Assembly: GCF_029227915.1 (NCBI RefSeq)
Contig: NC_079885.1
Coordinates: forward strand, 12,909,001-12,973,000
DNA: 64,000 nucleotides
From: Hydractinia symbiolongicarpus
Lineage: Eukaryota; Cnidaria; Hydrozoa; Anthoathecata; Hydractiniidae
Direction of reading: 5' to 3'
Within the stretch, counting starts at the first letter, position 1, and each line of letters begins with the position of its first letter. The position numbers were made by a program, and so were the translations under genes. The notes under the pieces were generated by a model, which saw only the letters and a program-made list of their open reading frames with translations, had not been told where the DNA came from and did not search any database. Positions 27,316-42,300 of the stretch are shown piece after piece.

Positions 27316-30300
27316 CTGAATGGAAAAAATTACTTTACAGGATACGGAGGGGATGCATAGCCGTTCAAAAAAAAGAAATTAAATCAAAAGAAAAACATCA
27401 AAACTATTGCGCACAAATGGGAAAATATATTTAAAAATTATGTCTTCCTGTTGTAAACCCAATCGTGATAAGCAATAAGTGTCATGTGACCACTAAACTC
27501 ATAATAGTGAGAAAACATTCTCAAAATGACAAAAAATACTGTGAAAAATATTGCACAGTTAATTTGAGATTTGAAAAGGATTGCTTAAAACGTATATGAA
27601 ATAACAAATTTAAAGGAGCTAGAACCTCCTTGGTATTAATAAGTTAAAAAATATAAAAAAATAACAGAACAGCTCACTAACCTAAATGCTCTCGGGTTTA
27701 ATCCAGCTTTGTGTTGGAGGCATTCTGTTAATTTATTTTGCAGCATCAGCAAACGTCGATACGGTTTCTCCGGTAAAGGAAGTATAGAACATATGCTACC
27801 ATCCAACGTCGCTAAAAAACAAAACATTTTTTATCATGCAAGATTCGAATTTACGAAAAGCAAAGTGAAACACATTAGGACTTTCAAGACAGCAAATAAG
27901 TATTAAAAAAATGAAATTGTGAAACTCCCTGTTAATATGTCAAAAGGCGAGATCTGCCAAAGTAAATTCTAAGGATTTTTTTTTACTTGTTCACTAAGAC
28001 CTAAGTCAAAATTCTGCTAACTGCTACCTCGTGAGGTGTTCAAGAGATTGAGAAATTTATCGAACTTGCCTGGTAAACATGTAGGTATTGGGTTTTAGAA
28101 ATTTCCAGAATTGTTACCTTAAGAAAATTTTTTTTGCGACTTTGGACCCTTTTCGCAAAATCAACTTCGGCATAAAATTTTTCTACAAAAATGTCCAAAC
28201 TTGAAGAAATATCCAGGTCGTGGAGAAAAAGTTGAAAAACAAAAACATATCATACGCATAAATGTCACTTGTCTTTGGTCGGGAACTTTACTAAGTGTTG
28301 CTTCGTCTTGTGCTACTTTTATTCGAAACATTGTGTTGACATGACAACCAACGTTTATGTCGGCTTTTAACAATAACCGCTGGCCGCCAAAACTCTCCAA
28401 CGCTATGAAAAAAAGAAAAAATTAAAACTAAACAAAAAATATAATAAGAAAAAAAGTAAACAAATATAATGAGAGAATATTTTCAGCAAACTAATCAATG
28501 GGCGGACTTCAGCCACTGTATCTATAATTACATATTCAAGTATAAATTTCTATTCAAGTTGTAAAATCTCATGGGGACACGACACGATATTTTCAAGCGA
28601 TAGAAACAAATTTTGTTACAATCGTCCTAAAAATATCGTGTCATCACACATCTGCACAACAGGTAACATTACATTACAACAAGAAAATAATATGTTATAA
28701 TTACTGTATTCAGATTTGTCCTTGTTATTGGCAACACAAATAATGTTGCGATTAAGAAAAAAAATTGTGAGCACTGACGACACAAGTTAATATTCTTAGG
28801 CGATAGTAATTAACATAAATCTGTTAAGAAATTTTGTAACTTGTTACTGGTAATAAGATAAATTTCCTTCGTGCTGCCACACGACAAATCGAAGTTAACA
28901 TTTTTGTATTCAGCCAATCAGAATGCAGTAATCATACTAAATTATATTCTTGTTGTGATAGAATGTTACCTATTGCACAGATGTGTGGTAACACGACAAA
29001 TTTTTTGACATAAACCCACCAACATAATGCAGTGAAAATCATATATTAACATTGTGTTTTATACTTGCCCCTCAAAATTGCGTAACTCATGGTTTTGATA
29101 CTAATTTTAAGTTTTATACCCTTCTACCCACCCTTCTTACATTACACGGAATACATTGGCTGTGGAAAGAAAAATGCAGAACCACCGTTTGTGATAGCAG
29201 CCATTTTAAGCATCTCATTTTCAATATTTACGAAAGAAAATTTTGATACAGACCGAAAACACAAATTAGATTCGAAACAAATCCTACCTTCAGGTTGATA
29301 AGCAAATATGAGAGCATTCTTTTCTGCATCGCAAACTATATGAAAAAAGTAGCATAAAATAAATACACATAAGTCACCTTGTAGAAAACAGCTGAACAAT
29401 TGTATCACGTTATCATGTAACCCTCCACCTATTGTCATCGCCTCGTGTTAGTCGTGCAATTCGCAAACAGTTTTAACTTCCATAAAGAGTACTTTTGAAA
29501 GAAGGTATTAAATTCATACCTACAAATCCTATCTGTGATCCATCAACGAAAAATTCTGAAGAATATGCTTCTAATGGTTTGCTATCCTACAAAAAAAATC
29601 AAACGCCTCACTAACCTGAGAAGTAGTAACTTCTTTAATAATTTATTTACAATAAACCTGTCTTTAACTCTTTGTGGTAACTGAAAACGATTGTTGACTC
29701 GGACTCGACATCTTTACCAAAAAGACTCGTTTTAAAATTTGGAAGGGCGTTGACTGAAGAAAGCACTTTGGGGAATAGTTTAATCGTAGAGATACATCTC
29801 GGGATTAAAATAGTACTGAATTAAAACAGTACGAGCCCCGGGTGCTTAAAATAGTGGATTTAAGAACAAAACCCTGATTTATTTAAAAATTCTGATGCAT
29901 GATAATGAAATGAAATAAATGAAATGCATGATGATGACGACAATGCATTTTTGCAAGGTCTCATACAACAAAATACAGAACTAATGTCTGCTATATTGGG
30001 TTACTAACTAGTATAAAATACCAATCAGTAACCCGTGGATTTTTCGGGTATTATTAATAAAGAGATAAGCGTCTTAATGTTACATTTCGAATATTTAAAG
30101 TGCCTTTCCCAAGAACGTAAAACATCCACTGCCACAAAGTTCATTAGCTAACGATTTGGTTGTGCTACAGAAAAATAACGGAATCATTTCTTTACACATA
30201 GGGAAGATAATTTCATCGTAGCTATTTTTTCCTATTTAGAAATTTAGTGCTTCGCAAAAGATTGTAGCAACAACATGATTGTAAAGCCTATCAAAGTAAC

Positions 30301-33300
30301 TCCCTATTAAATATTCCTTTTGAAAATTTGTTGTGTTATAATGATGAAAAAAAAACAACTAAAAAGCAGTTATATTCCGATTTAAAGTTTAAAATACTTT
30401 TTTAAAAACTCTATACTTTGTCGGAAATTTGTCCGCCGAAATGCTAAAAATCAGGCCGCAATTTTTTAACGCTGGAATATTTTCCATCAAAATCTTCGGT
30501 TCTTAATGTTCGGTTCTTAATGTGAACATTAAAATATGAAAAAAACTTACTCTACTAACTAATGCCAGAGATTTATGATTGGTCTAAAAAAGAAATTCTC
30601 GATCACCTTAAAAACAAGAAGAAAGGGGGACGTAAACATTGATAAAATAAACAAACCGTCCAGCAGGAATACCTGGAATCTTATAAGAGAGATACTTCTC
30701 GATATGTCAGCAGCGACAATGATATTTCGAAGACTGAACAGGTTAACGGTAAAGACTTGTGAATCCACAAAGGCTACTCCAACGAGATCAGCATTTTTAA
30801 ATGAATACGCGTAAATCTAAGAATAAAAAACGAAGACATAAATAAATATATATTATATCTAAAATGCAAAACGCAGGATAATGATGTACGAAAAAACTTT
30901 ATGTTCCTAATCTCAGCTAAGTTGAGATCATGTTAAAAAAAAACACATAACATTTTGTAAAAATGAAATTTCAAAATTTACAAGTTATATTCCTTTAATT
31001 CACCGTTCCCATAAATAGTGAGATGCGCAATGCATTGTGGTACTTGAAGTCAAGAAAAAAAGCCGAAATTAAAAAAAATTGCTTGCGTATAACAATTAAA
31101 TAACCGTAGCAATATATTGTGGAGAATAATCATGTTTTGTTACAAAATAATTATCTCCATGATCATAGCTCTTTGTAAAACCTTTATCTCTGTAATAGAT
31201 TAATCAAGTGTTTAACAAAACAAAGTAGAAAAAGGCTTATTTGAGGGAAGGATAGTGAAACGACAACTTATAATGGATATTAATGAAGATTTAAGTATAT
31301 TTTTTACGGATAATGATACTGCCCTTGAGCCTAGCTTTTCTCAAAGCTCTAGCACGGTATCAAGGCCAGTTTTCAGAGAAATTTCAAATCAGGAAATTGA
31401 AAGAGACGAAGAAGAGGAACTGACCTGTAGTATAAAAGAATGGTCCAAAGACTTATCTCTTTTGCCTGCCATTTCTCATAAAAAACTACAAAAGTATATG
31501 GTAGAAGATACTTTAGAAGTGGATAATAAATCTAGAGGTGCAATTAAGCACAAAATTCTGGGATACAGGTTATTTAAAGAGCATTTCGTGAAGAAGGTCA
31601 GAGTAAAACCAAATATTGTTGCAAATACAAGTTTGTTTATTGTTAAATGCCTGGCAACAGCCTCCATGAAGAAAATTCAATACAGCGTGTACATTCACCT
31701 TTGTCAAAAATCTGGAGATGTTTTATATGCTAAATGCAACTGCAAAGCTGGAGCAGGGGGTTGTTGTAAGCATGTCGCTGCAGTCCTTTACCAGCTTGTA
31801 GATTACAGGGAACTAGAACTGAAAAGTGTTCCTGATGATAAAGTATGTACAGATGTTTTGCAACAGTGGCATGTACCTGGTGAAGCTGCGAACTCTGAGG
31901 CTATTTTATTTTCAAACTTGCAGTTTGAAAAGGCTGATTTTGAAAAGGACAAAAATAAAAGTCGCAAAAGACCAATAGTTACTGGTGACCGAAAGCACTG
32001 TTCGACACCGTTATTTGCAAGAGAACCGTCAAGTGAAAAAATGAAGCAGCTTAGTGGGAACTTATTAAAACTTAAACAAGGAGTAACAATGGCTACTTTG
32101 CTACAAGGAAATGACTATGAGCCTTGCTCTTTTTCACAACATCTGTGACAAACTGTGAGATGGAAGCAGAGGAAAATGCACCAGTTAGAAAACATATTAA
32201 TGAACTCATTGAAAACTTTAATTTTGATATTGAAAGTACCCTGCTGACAGAGCTTAATCTTAATTTCGTGAAAAATCATTTGAGTGTAACATGCAAAGAA
32301 ATTAAGACTATTGAAGAGAAAACGATAAAGCAATCTAATAGCAAAGCGTGGTTTGCAGAACGAAAAAAAAGGTTAACTGCATCTAATTTTGGAAGTGTAA
32401 TAAACAGGCGTAAAGGGGTCTTTCCAACTTCATTGTTGAAAAAGATTTTGTGTCAAAATAAGTCTTTTTTTTCAGAAGCCTGTAATTATGGAATTTCTAC
32501 GGAAAGTATTGCAGTAAAAAAATATGAATTAGCAAAAGAAGTTACTGTGGAAAAATGTGGTTTTTTTATAAATCCTAAATGGCCTTGGTTGGGTTGCAGT
32601 CCAGATGGAATTGTTAGCGAAACAAAAGCAATTGAAGTTAAATGCCCTTTTTCAAAAAAAGATTTGACGATCGAAGAAGCATGTGGCGACAAAAGTTTTT
32701 TTTTGCAAATGTGTGATGAAGAACCCAAACTTAAACGGAGTCACATATGTTATTTTCAGTGCCAAGGTGTCATGGCAGTAACTGGAATTAGTGAATTGGA
32801 TTTTATAGTTTATACTGAAAAATTTATGCACATTGAAACTTTAAAGTTTGAGAGTGAAAAATGGAACACGAATTGGTTACCATGTCTGACAAAATTTTAT
32901 TTTGACTTTATGTCCAACGAAATATTTAAAGATACATAGCATATATATTTTTATATACATTTTATATTCGTATATATATATTGTTTATTCCTCATTCTGT
33001 GCTATAAGTGGTGGAAGAAAATTGACTAAATAACAGCAAATTACCCAGACTTTATTTAAATCAGGTGCCATTGACAATGGAAATATTGACTGTAAAATTC
33101 TAAAGTTTTTAACTCGATTAATTGCTCTCTCCACATGAACTCTTACAGAAGCAATTCTTCTAGTTTCAAGTTCTTCTCCCAAATCTAGTTGTGTTTTACC
33201 TTTTAGAAACGCAGGTATATTAAGAGTTACTCCATCAGGTAAATCCTCTTCAATATCGAATCCTCGATCAGCCATTAACGAGTCACCATGTTCTAATAAA

Positions 33301-36300
33301 TTTAAAATTCCACTGTGTCGAGTAATTTTTTGGTCACTACTTCTTCCAGCATATAAATCAGATACGAATGTAACTGCTCCACTTGGTGCAATCCCTACCA
33401 ATCCTTTAGCAGTGTTGTGATGTTTATAGCTGGAAAAAGTAGCTGATTGGCTGCGGTATGAAGAAGGCATCTCTGTAAATATTTCTGTACAGTCTATTAT
33501 AACACGTGTTGTGGGATATAAATCTTTAAAACATTTTGGCATTGTCTCTGCTACTGTTTTTTTTGAAGCCCATATAGGAAGTACTCTCAGTTGAGTGTGC
33601 AAAAAGTCTATCCAAGTAATGAATATTCGACTTACATTACTAGTCGACATGTTAAATCGTATTGCCATATCTTCAATAGGAAATCCACAGCGAAGTCTAA
33701 TAAGAATCATAAAAAATTCTGTTTCAGCTGTTGTAGCTCTGGATCGCCCACGTTTACCATTATAGGTTTTTGTGTTTTCAATGTTAGTATTTGATCCCCA
33801 GTATATTAGAGAGTCAGCAGCTGGTTGTAAATATTCAAGTACAAGTTTAAACATTTGGTAGCTTTTAAAACCAGTGTAAAATTTAAAATGTGCAGTGTTG
33901 TGTTTAAATCTGTCCACTGTAAATTTATTTTCATCAACTTCTGTTTGTAAAGAATTTATCTCTTTAGGTTTTTCAGGGGAAGGTAGCTTTCTTTTTAAAC
34001 CAAGACTAGTCATGGTGTTTCTTTTTTTAACCGGTGTAGGTGCTATAGTTTTTGGTACAATCGTTGGAATATTGTTCATGTACGTTTTTTTACCACCTTC
34101 AAAATGAGCAGAGCATACTCTATGGCCTGATGTTGGTTTAAAGTTTTTTCTACTTATTTTTGAAAGCCAAGTCTTTCTTAAACCTTCATCTTTTGGAATG
34201 ACGTAAAACGACAATTCTCTGTTTCTTTTTGAGTTGTTGTAACATAAAGGTACACAACATGTAAATCCTCCCCCAGCTGCAGCGTTTGTTGTTGAAGTTC
34301 CTGGCAAATTCCCAATGTTTGTAGCATTCTCTACGGTGAAATCTGTAGATAAATTGTCTAAGGAAACTTCGATGTTGTTTGGTGAAGTAAAGCTTTGAAA
34401 AAAGCTGTTTTTAGGTGTTGAACAAGCTGATAAAATATCTGTATTAAGTGTTTTTTCTCCTGACGCCTCCATGATTGTTTATGTTTTTGACTACATTTAC
34501 CACAATGCATTGCGAAAACTCTCTTTTACGGGAACGGTGAATTGCAAGATCCAAAAGATTCTCAGAAAATAAAACTTCGAACAATTCTATACGCTCTGAT
34601 TAATCGAAAATCGCATCAAGAGTTAAAATATTCCATGAATTGTTTACATGTGAAGTTGCTATTATGATTTTAGTAGTTGCGTAAGCGTTTTAATTCGAAA
34701 TTAGTTATTTCAACCTGGGGAAGAACCGATTTAGAAAAAAACTTTCTAAAATTTATTGTGCTCTTTATCATAGAACGGTTGTTGTCAGTTTTATTAATAA
34801 ATCTCGAAAAATCAAATAAAACGAAGTAGACAACAACAAAAACAGTGTTTAATTGTCTGTGCCTGTGTCTGTACATAATTTATGACATACCAATTACATT
34901 GCCCGTGGTTTAAAAACCCGTCACGGTGAATTAGATTTAGAATACAATAGCTAGAATTCCTAGCTAATGAAATTGCTTTATAATATTGATTTGGTCGAAC
35001 CAAAAATGTACACAAGAATTCCATAAAACGCAGAATAGTTTAAAAAGGGGGTACTTTTGCCTGTTACAGACAGACAATTGTTTAAATGAGTTTTTAACTG
35101 TCATCGACTATATAATCGTGATTTCCGATTACATTTGGCAAACCACTTTAACGCAGAAAGTCACGTTTTATATATAGGGTTCAAGTCCCAAAAATTCAAT
35201 ATACTACCTTTTGGCCAACAGCTGCTATTAGATACCCGCTGGAAGCACACATGGCGGTGACAGGTCCCTTTTGTTCTTTGTTATATAAGCACTGTATTAG
35301 AAATAAAATGCACAAATTTACAAAAAGTGGTAAAATTTGTTTGGCATTTTGATATTTTAAAGTCTGATATTATTTGATCAGAGAAAAGAAACCGACATTG
35401 AACTTGCATTCATTACATACATACTTTGGCAATGGGAGATAAGAAAGAAATAGTTACGATGATTAAACCAATCCAGTGTACCTTCGATTTCGTTTTCGTC
35501 AACGGTTGTCCAGGTTCTGGTACCACTTCCACAACATCAAAAACCAGAATCTTGAAATAAAAAAATTATACGATGGAACATGATATGAAAATACTAAAAA
35601 GTCCATAAAACACTACCAACTTCCTATGTAATAAAGCATCTATGCGTAGGACAAATACTTATGCATATAACAAAGAAAAAGAGGACATACACTTGTGCAC
35701 ACAATAGGAAAAATTTAATCGAAAGGAACTATTGAATAAATTCGGAACATCTTGAGTGTTTTAAAAATTTCTCTTTGATTTTGCTACTCTGCGAAACATA
35801 GCGATCATCATCATCTTAATGCATTTCAATAAAAAGACACAGTATCAAAGCCAGCGTATTATTTTATACAACAGCAATACATTATGTTTGAGATTTCATG
35901 TATGTTTCGAAACAGAACAATTGTCTTTTTTTATTACTAGTTATATTAGACATTTTGACGCAGCATTCTATGGCTCTATTGCGAAATTTAACAGGACTAA
36001 AATATGTTCTAATTTTTATTATTAGGAACACTGTATCATTATTTAGAGCATGGATACTGAACATTGCAAAAATGCTATGCAAACCCCTTTCCCAACAGTG
36101 AACTAATGTCGTAATAGTGCATTTAACGGCTCAGATCCTTTTTGGAATTTTCCGTTGACCATTGATTTTCTTAAAGCTATAAGGTTTGTTTCTGCTAAAT
36201 CTCGCTTTTGCTGAATCTCGCTTTTGCTGAATCTCGCTTTTGCTGAATCTCGCTTTTGCTAAATCTCGCTTTTACTGAATTTCGCTTCTAAAATTTAAAA

Positions 36301-39300
36301 CCCAATACCGTTGTGCTAGTAAATTAATTTAGAATTTTTTTTAAATATACCCTTCCTTTGCAAGCCAGGTCTTCTCCGTAATTGAAAGAGGTTCCAACCA
36401 CTACAAACTGTTTCAAACCAGTATCAACAAGTTCACTCTGCAGGTGGAGAACTTTAATACTAGTAACGTGCTCAAACTCCTCCAACACTGTCCTAAATTT
36501 TAAACAAACAAACAAATATTCCAGTGTACATTTATTTATAAACTTTATTTATAAAAAAACACATTTAAAGCCTAACTAAAGTACACTTTGTCAATGACAT
36601 ACTAATTGACGAAGAGGTAAAAATCTAAAAAAGATTTTCTCTGTTAGGGTACCTTATAAAGAAATGTTTCACAGCCGTTCTCAACAGCAAACAAGACTGA
36701 GATGTATTTCAGTGAAAGACATGAAACAAATTTCCACATACCTTGAATTGGGTATCACTTCCCAACTGACTGGTGATATTAATTCAATAACAAAGCGATC
36801 AATTTGAGGGTAAATGTACCTCGATTCTGAAATGTAAAATGTTATTTACAACAATAATGTTCAATTTCTCCAATGTATCGTAGTTATTGTGATTTATTAA
36901 AAAACAGACACAATATTCTTAAGAGTATTGCGAAATAGAAAAAAAATGCAAGTTCAGACGCTTTGACTGTGATAATATATCATTACAGCAAACATTCCTG
37001 AGTTTAGCTACGTCCCTTATACCAAAGGAGAGAAACAAGTACGTGTTGTAAAACTTACCTCGCTCAACAGTATCAAACTCTCGATCTTCTGTATGAAAGC
37101 GAGGTAATTTTTTGTGGTTTTCACCATAAGCTACAGCAACAGCATACACCTGTCCCATAAAATTAGGAAATAAATTAAAAAATTACCAACATTAGTGAAA
37201 AGGTTTCACTTTAGGTACTTGCAAACATAATCATAATGCTTTCAATTATCACGCAGTTTTCCATGTGAATTGTACGCCTTAGAATGTCCTTTGCTACAAC
37301 CTTTTCTTCAAAAGTCTAAAGGCATTTCTCTCTATCACTTCACAGGCAAACTAACAGTAAATAGGGCAGATAACATAACATTTGCTGTGTAGAATGCAAC
37401 ACACAACACGGCAACATGAAAATGTTCAACCCTTTTCCCCAGCTTTCAGGACATGCAATTACAAATAATGTTTTACCTTGGCTTCTGTCTCGTACGCAAT
37501 ATCATATGGTGTCATTCTTAACGGTACCTTTCGAACAGGCCATGGTGAGTCATAGGTGAGATGAGATGGTAAGACAGCTATCCTTAACTCATCCTAAAAA
37601 TCAACATTGCCAGTTCTATTAACGCTTACTAGCTTCTGTTCATGTTAAATCAGAACATATACAATCAATACTGGAACTGAACCCTATTCGGTCCGCAGGG
37701 GGGGGGGGGGGTTGCATGGCTACGATACTTACTGAGTTTCAATATTTACCTATTAGACACCTGCATGCCAAATTTTTAGGACCCATAAAAATGTCTATGA
37801 AACCCTTATAATGGGGAAAATATAATAACTCTTATTAGGATTATCGTTAGAACTTGAAACTTACAACACAACTTTGTTTCATCAAGAGAATCATTTCGCA
37901 TGTTGGGGACACGTGATTAATACGATTTCCCGATTTTTTCGGATTTTACCCGAATATTTGGAAAAACCGGATTTCGGGGCAATTTTTGGCAGTTTTTTAT
38001 GTAAACTGTGTAAAAAACAGAAAATATGTTAAATAACTTTTATTTAGATTTCAGAAACTTCAAACAGCATGTAAAAATTCGCTCTAGAACTAAATTGAAT
38101 TTTGAGCAGATAGTGGCATTTTGGACAAATTTCAAGCTTTTGATGACGTCACAGAAAATGTGCTGACGTAAGCAAAAATTTATTGCTGCCATTTTGTTCC
38201 TTTTGTGACGTACTATGTGCTAAGTTTGATTCAATTTGGAGAAGCCTATAGGGTTAAAGGAATCCTTTCATGCAAAACTAACACTAATTTTTTCCATTAG
38301 CAATTTACTTTTAAACTTACAGCCTTCTTCCAGGGCTCCTTTCACGCCAACCAGAAAAATCATAATACCGCTTTCCATATACGTGATTTACAGACCAGAT
38401 TTAAGTAATATTCAAGTCGGTATTATTCTCTTGTTAAATATATATAAAAATATGAGCAAAAATAATTTTTAAGAGAAGAACTAAAAAGTTCTTTATGAAA
38501 AGATATAAAATATTTTTCCAAAATTGCTAGACTCTCAATTCAAACCTGAAAGTAGTTTTATAGACCTAATAAAGAAGACATCCGAATGGTCTTAATCTAT
38601 AGAAGATAAGATCGGTGCCAATATTCTGCTCTTAGCCTGCTCTTCTGCTCGTCAGGTCAAACTAGACTTTTCCCCGATTTAATTGGATTAATGTGAACCG
38701 AAAAGCTCTGAATGCCTCAGCGTCGTCTCTCCAGGTGACCTGCATGAAATTCTATTTTAACATGCGTAGCGGCGACAATCAATAAAAGTTTTTAACCATC
38801 ATAATATCGAAATTTTAATTAATAAGCTATTGGGTAATAACAATGTTTCAATTCTGTTCTGTAGGGGATGTATTTCCTGGACACGGCAACTTCATCTTCA
38901 TATTTTTAAATCATATTTATATATATTATAATGCCCGTATACGTCTGTCCGTCCGTCCGTCTGTCTGTCACGCAAAATGATAGCTTTGCTGCGACGGGCG
39001 AACCTGTGGATTTTTTCACGGGCTAACGACCAGTTTTATATAAATACGTAATTTGCCTTTGTGTCACAAAAACAACCACGTGCAAAACACAACTCCTCGA
39101 CCTCAAAAAGCGATGTCTAGTACACCTGGTGATTCTAAACTTTCTCAAAAGAACGGTAAACAGAATGTTATCTTCTATGGAGAAACAGTGTGCTATCTTC
39201 TATGGAGAAACAGAATGTTATCTTCTATGGAGAAACAGTGTGCTATCTTCTATGGAGAAACAGAATGTTATCTATGGAGAAAGTGTATTTCAGTTAGTAT

Positions 39301-42300
39301 CATGGCGTATATTCCTGCTATCTAATAAGAACTTGTTCATACTTTTATTGGCAAACGTGAATTACGTAACTTCGTTTACGGGCTTCCTTTACCACTTATG
39401 TTTCTATTAGAAATGGACACATTACAATAACATAGCTTGCTTAGAAAGATCAACCCGCACCCCTTTAAATCGTGTAAAGCCTGTACACCTCATAGAAAAA
39501 TTTCTCAGAAAAGAAAATGGAAGGGGGTGAGAGATAATAAACACCTGTGCTGAGAGGCGGCCATTATTTAAAGTCATCACATATAAATCAACCAACTTTG
39601 GTTCCACAGAGCCTCAAGCTCGTTCACAGCACCTTTTTCGCCCTCTGATATAAAAAACGCGTAAAAGCCCTGGGAAAGAGGTTGCACAATCACAATGTCC
39701 GTATTATGGAATAATCCACGACCTGGAAATGTCTGAAAGATCGTGGAGTTGAGTCAGAAAAATTAGCTCCGTTTAAGATATTTAGATTTAACCAAATAAC
39801 GTAAGATCCTAAGATCGCTGTGGAACATTTGCAAGTCAATTTTAACAAGTTTGGAGTGCATGTTATATACATAGAAACGGCTTACTCAATTGCTTGTGGT
39901 TACGAACTTTCAAGTGTTCTCCCTTCCTTTGCAATAAGTTCCGGAATTTTATCTTTTCATTGACGTCCCATTTCAAGAAATGATTAAAGATGTCCTGGGT
40001 GGCAGGTTGATAAAATAGCTATATGTTTGACAGTGATATCTTCGTAAGGGATGTTTTACTTTGTGCTTTTTTGTATTATCAAACTATATTATTATCATAT
40101 AGCACTACCTTCTAAGCCGTTCCTCACATGTTCGTATTTCTTTATTGTGATGCTATTGATCAATTAAAAAAGCAATGAAATTTGAGTTAATAAATGTTCA
40201 GTAAAAATACATACTAGCGTCTGAAGCACAGTGAGAATGATGGGTTGTTAATAGGTTTTAGTTCATCCCGGTGGTTAATCTGGTCTTGGTTTCTGCTCGT
40301 TAGGTCACATACATATATCGCATTTGTTAGCGAATTAAAAGCAAACTGTAATGGTCGTCGTTAAAGCTCATCCTGCGTGTTATGGGTATAATTATATTAT
40401 TTTTATTTTCACATATCTAGAGAAATATTAAAAAGTAGGCAAAATGAAATATATTATTATTCACTTATTCATTTGATTTTGCATGGAAGAATTCCTGTAA
40501 AACGGTTCTGGCTTGCAGTCCTAGCTATAAATATGTAATTACTCGCCAGTCTATGAACAATCTACTCAATAACTCCTTAAAACAATGGAACATAGTGTGT
40601 TTTCGCAGCTAAAACCTTGGACAAAATTTAATTTCTGGCCATGCTTACAAATGGAAACCTCTTATTGCCTATATTAATAGTAAGCGAGATTGTCAACAAG
40701 AGAAAAAGAGCCCGCAAGGGGCATTCCATATTTTTTGGTGGGTCTTCGCTAAGGTCACCAAAATTTTAAAACACTTCTATTCCCTTAAACGTTAGCTAAA
40801 GGCAAAATAAAGACAGCGAGTTAACGAATTTCTCAAAAAATATTTTGTGCATCGATGGATTAATGCTGACGTCATCAAAATATAATTGACGGATGTTTTG
40901 CATTGGCCTTCTGCTTAAGTGGATTTTTCCACAGGCTTATCATCCATCCGCCTTCATTTGTGACAGGCAAAGGGGATATGTTCTTTTCTTTCAAAAATAG
41001 CTGTAGTAGTATATCTTCTTTGTCGAGAAAAGCCTTGACTCAGCTAAACGAGGCAAATAAAACTGCAATATGTGATAAAACTCAAGTAAATAATCGCTTT
41101 ACTATTTCCAGTGTATATAAACTGTTTTTTTTTTCTTACCAGTTTGTTAAAATATAAAAAGCCTTTGGGGCAATTGATGTTGTTAAATGAGGCAAATGAC
41201 GTCACAGCCCCATCCACAGTCATTGGATGACCATTCACAATACCTCTTGACGTGACAAACAACCAATATGGATGCATTCCACACACGAATATCTGAACGT
41301 GAAAGATTAATTTTACTTGAGAACTAATCTGTTTACCATATGTGCGGGAATAGGGGATTTCATAGCATAACGTATTTAAGCCCACTCTCCCTACTATTAC
41401 CCATCACCATAAAATCTCATATTTTATGTGAAATCTGAAATTCCTGTTTGAAATAGCATATTCTTGTTTTACTAAATTTATAGAATGTCAAATGGAGAAG
41501 CATCATATCGCAAGCAAATGATTAAGCGCCCATGCTTAAAGCGAAACATTAAATAAGCATCCGCTGTTCAAATTAACCAGAGCCATAATAGAGTTCTTAT
41601 TCATGAAACACTGTGTTATGTCTCTGGTTAATTTGAACAGCGAATTGAACTTGCTATTGAACAATAATATGGGACGCACAAAAAGTAAAATGTATCCTAA
41701 AAGAAGAAACAACAAGTTGGTTCTAATGTTTTAATAAGGAACCCCTCTCTATCGCTTAAATCAGTACCCATCTAGTGTCCCAAAGTTGAAGATAAGCATT
41801 ATTGGTGCTTAATTGGCCATTTACAGTTTATCTTACATCTACTTACTCCAACTTTATAGCTTGAAACATCATATACAACACGGAGACGCGGGATCTTTAC
41901 TTTCTTCTTTTCACTTGATGCAACATCAGCCATTTCTGCTAATTTCATTTCTTCTTTCATACGCATTAAAATGTGAGTTTCTAACTAATATGGAGATGCA
42001 TAAAATTATTATTTATTTTTGTAAGTCTTGTCTTGGAAGTCATCTAAAACTACTCTATTATGCATTCAAGTAAAAAAAACATCTATGTATGAAGGTAAGC
42101 GTTCCCTCTAACAAAAATACAATATCTGCAAACAATAACTAATAGCTCTTTGCTTTGGTGTTCCAATTCAATAATTATTTTTAACTTGTTTAATAATAAA
42201 CCTTTGTTTTGTTTAAAATAATAAAATCTAGTTTATTCTATGATTGACAGTACCGCTGTCAGTAAACAAATGATTTCCAGCAACTTACCCTCTTAAATCT

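Larger units (their letters stand above)
30999..34541. mobile_element. ISL2EU/Harbinger-type transposon in a CPSF1 intron
   Basis: Inverted ends TTCACCGTTCCCATAAATAG (from 30999) and its match at the right (GGGAACGGTGAA, ending 34541), with a second conserved block CGCAATGCATTGTGGTA in both ends (about 31025-31043 and 34500-34515). Inside are two convergent gene units: SWIM plus YqaJ nuclease (+) and THAP plus DDE transposase (-). This pair is the hallmark of ISL2EU-like elements as I know them. Flanks are AA/TT; the exact 2-3-base target duplication is ambiguous. At 3,543 bp it is close to complete and looks recent. Confidence 0.88.
38263..41139. other. CPSF1 intron, no exon recognised
   Basis: Intronic DNA (between exons at 37593 and 41140) holding a small Helitron-like element and a 25-bp tandem repeat listed separately. 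ORFs here are short and without domain signal. Confidence 0.5.

Noticed and set aside
29997-30060. Helitron 3' end around CTAGTATAAAATACC
   Set aside because: Hairpin and CTAG are present but spacing is too long and no 5' end is seen.
36192-36288. CRISPR-like array
   Set aside because: A 17-bp repeat with no spacers in a eukaryotic intron: a simple minisatellite.
39053-39410. Two overlapping ORFs with repeated [14 protein letters not shown]
   Set aside because: Produced by the 25-bp tandem repeat; no ATG context, no splice logic, intronic.
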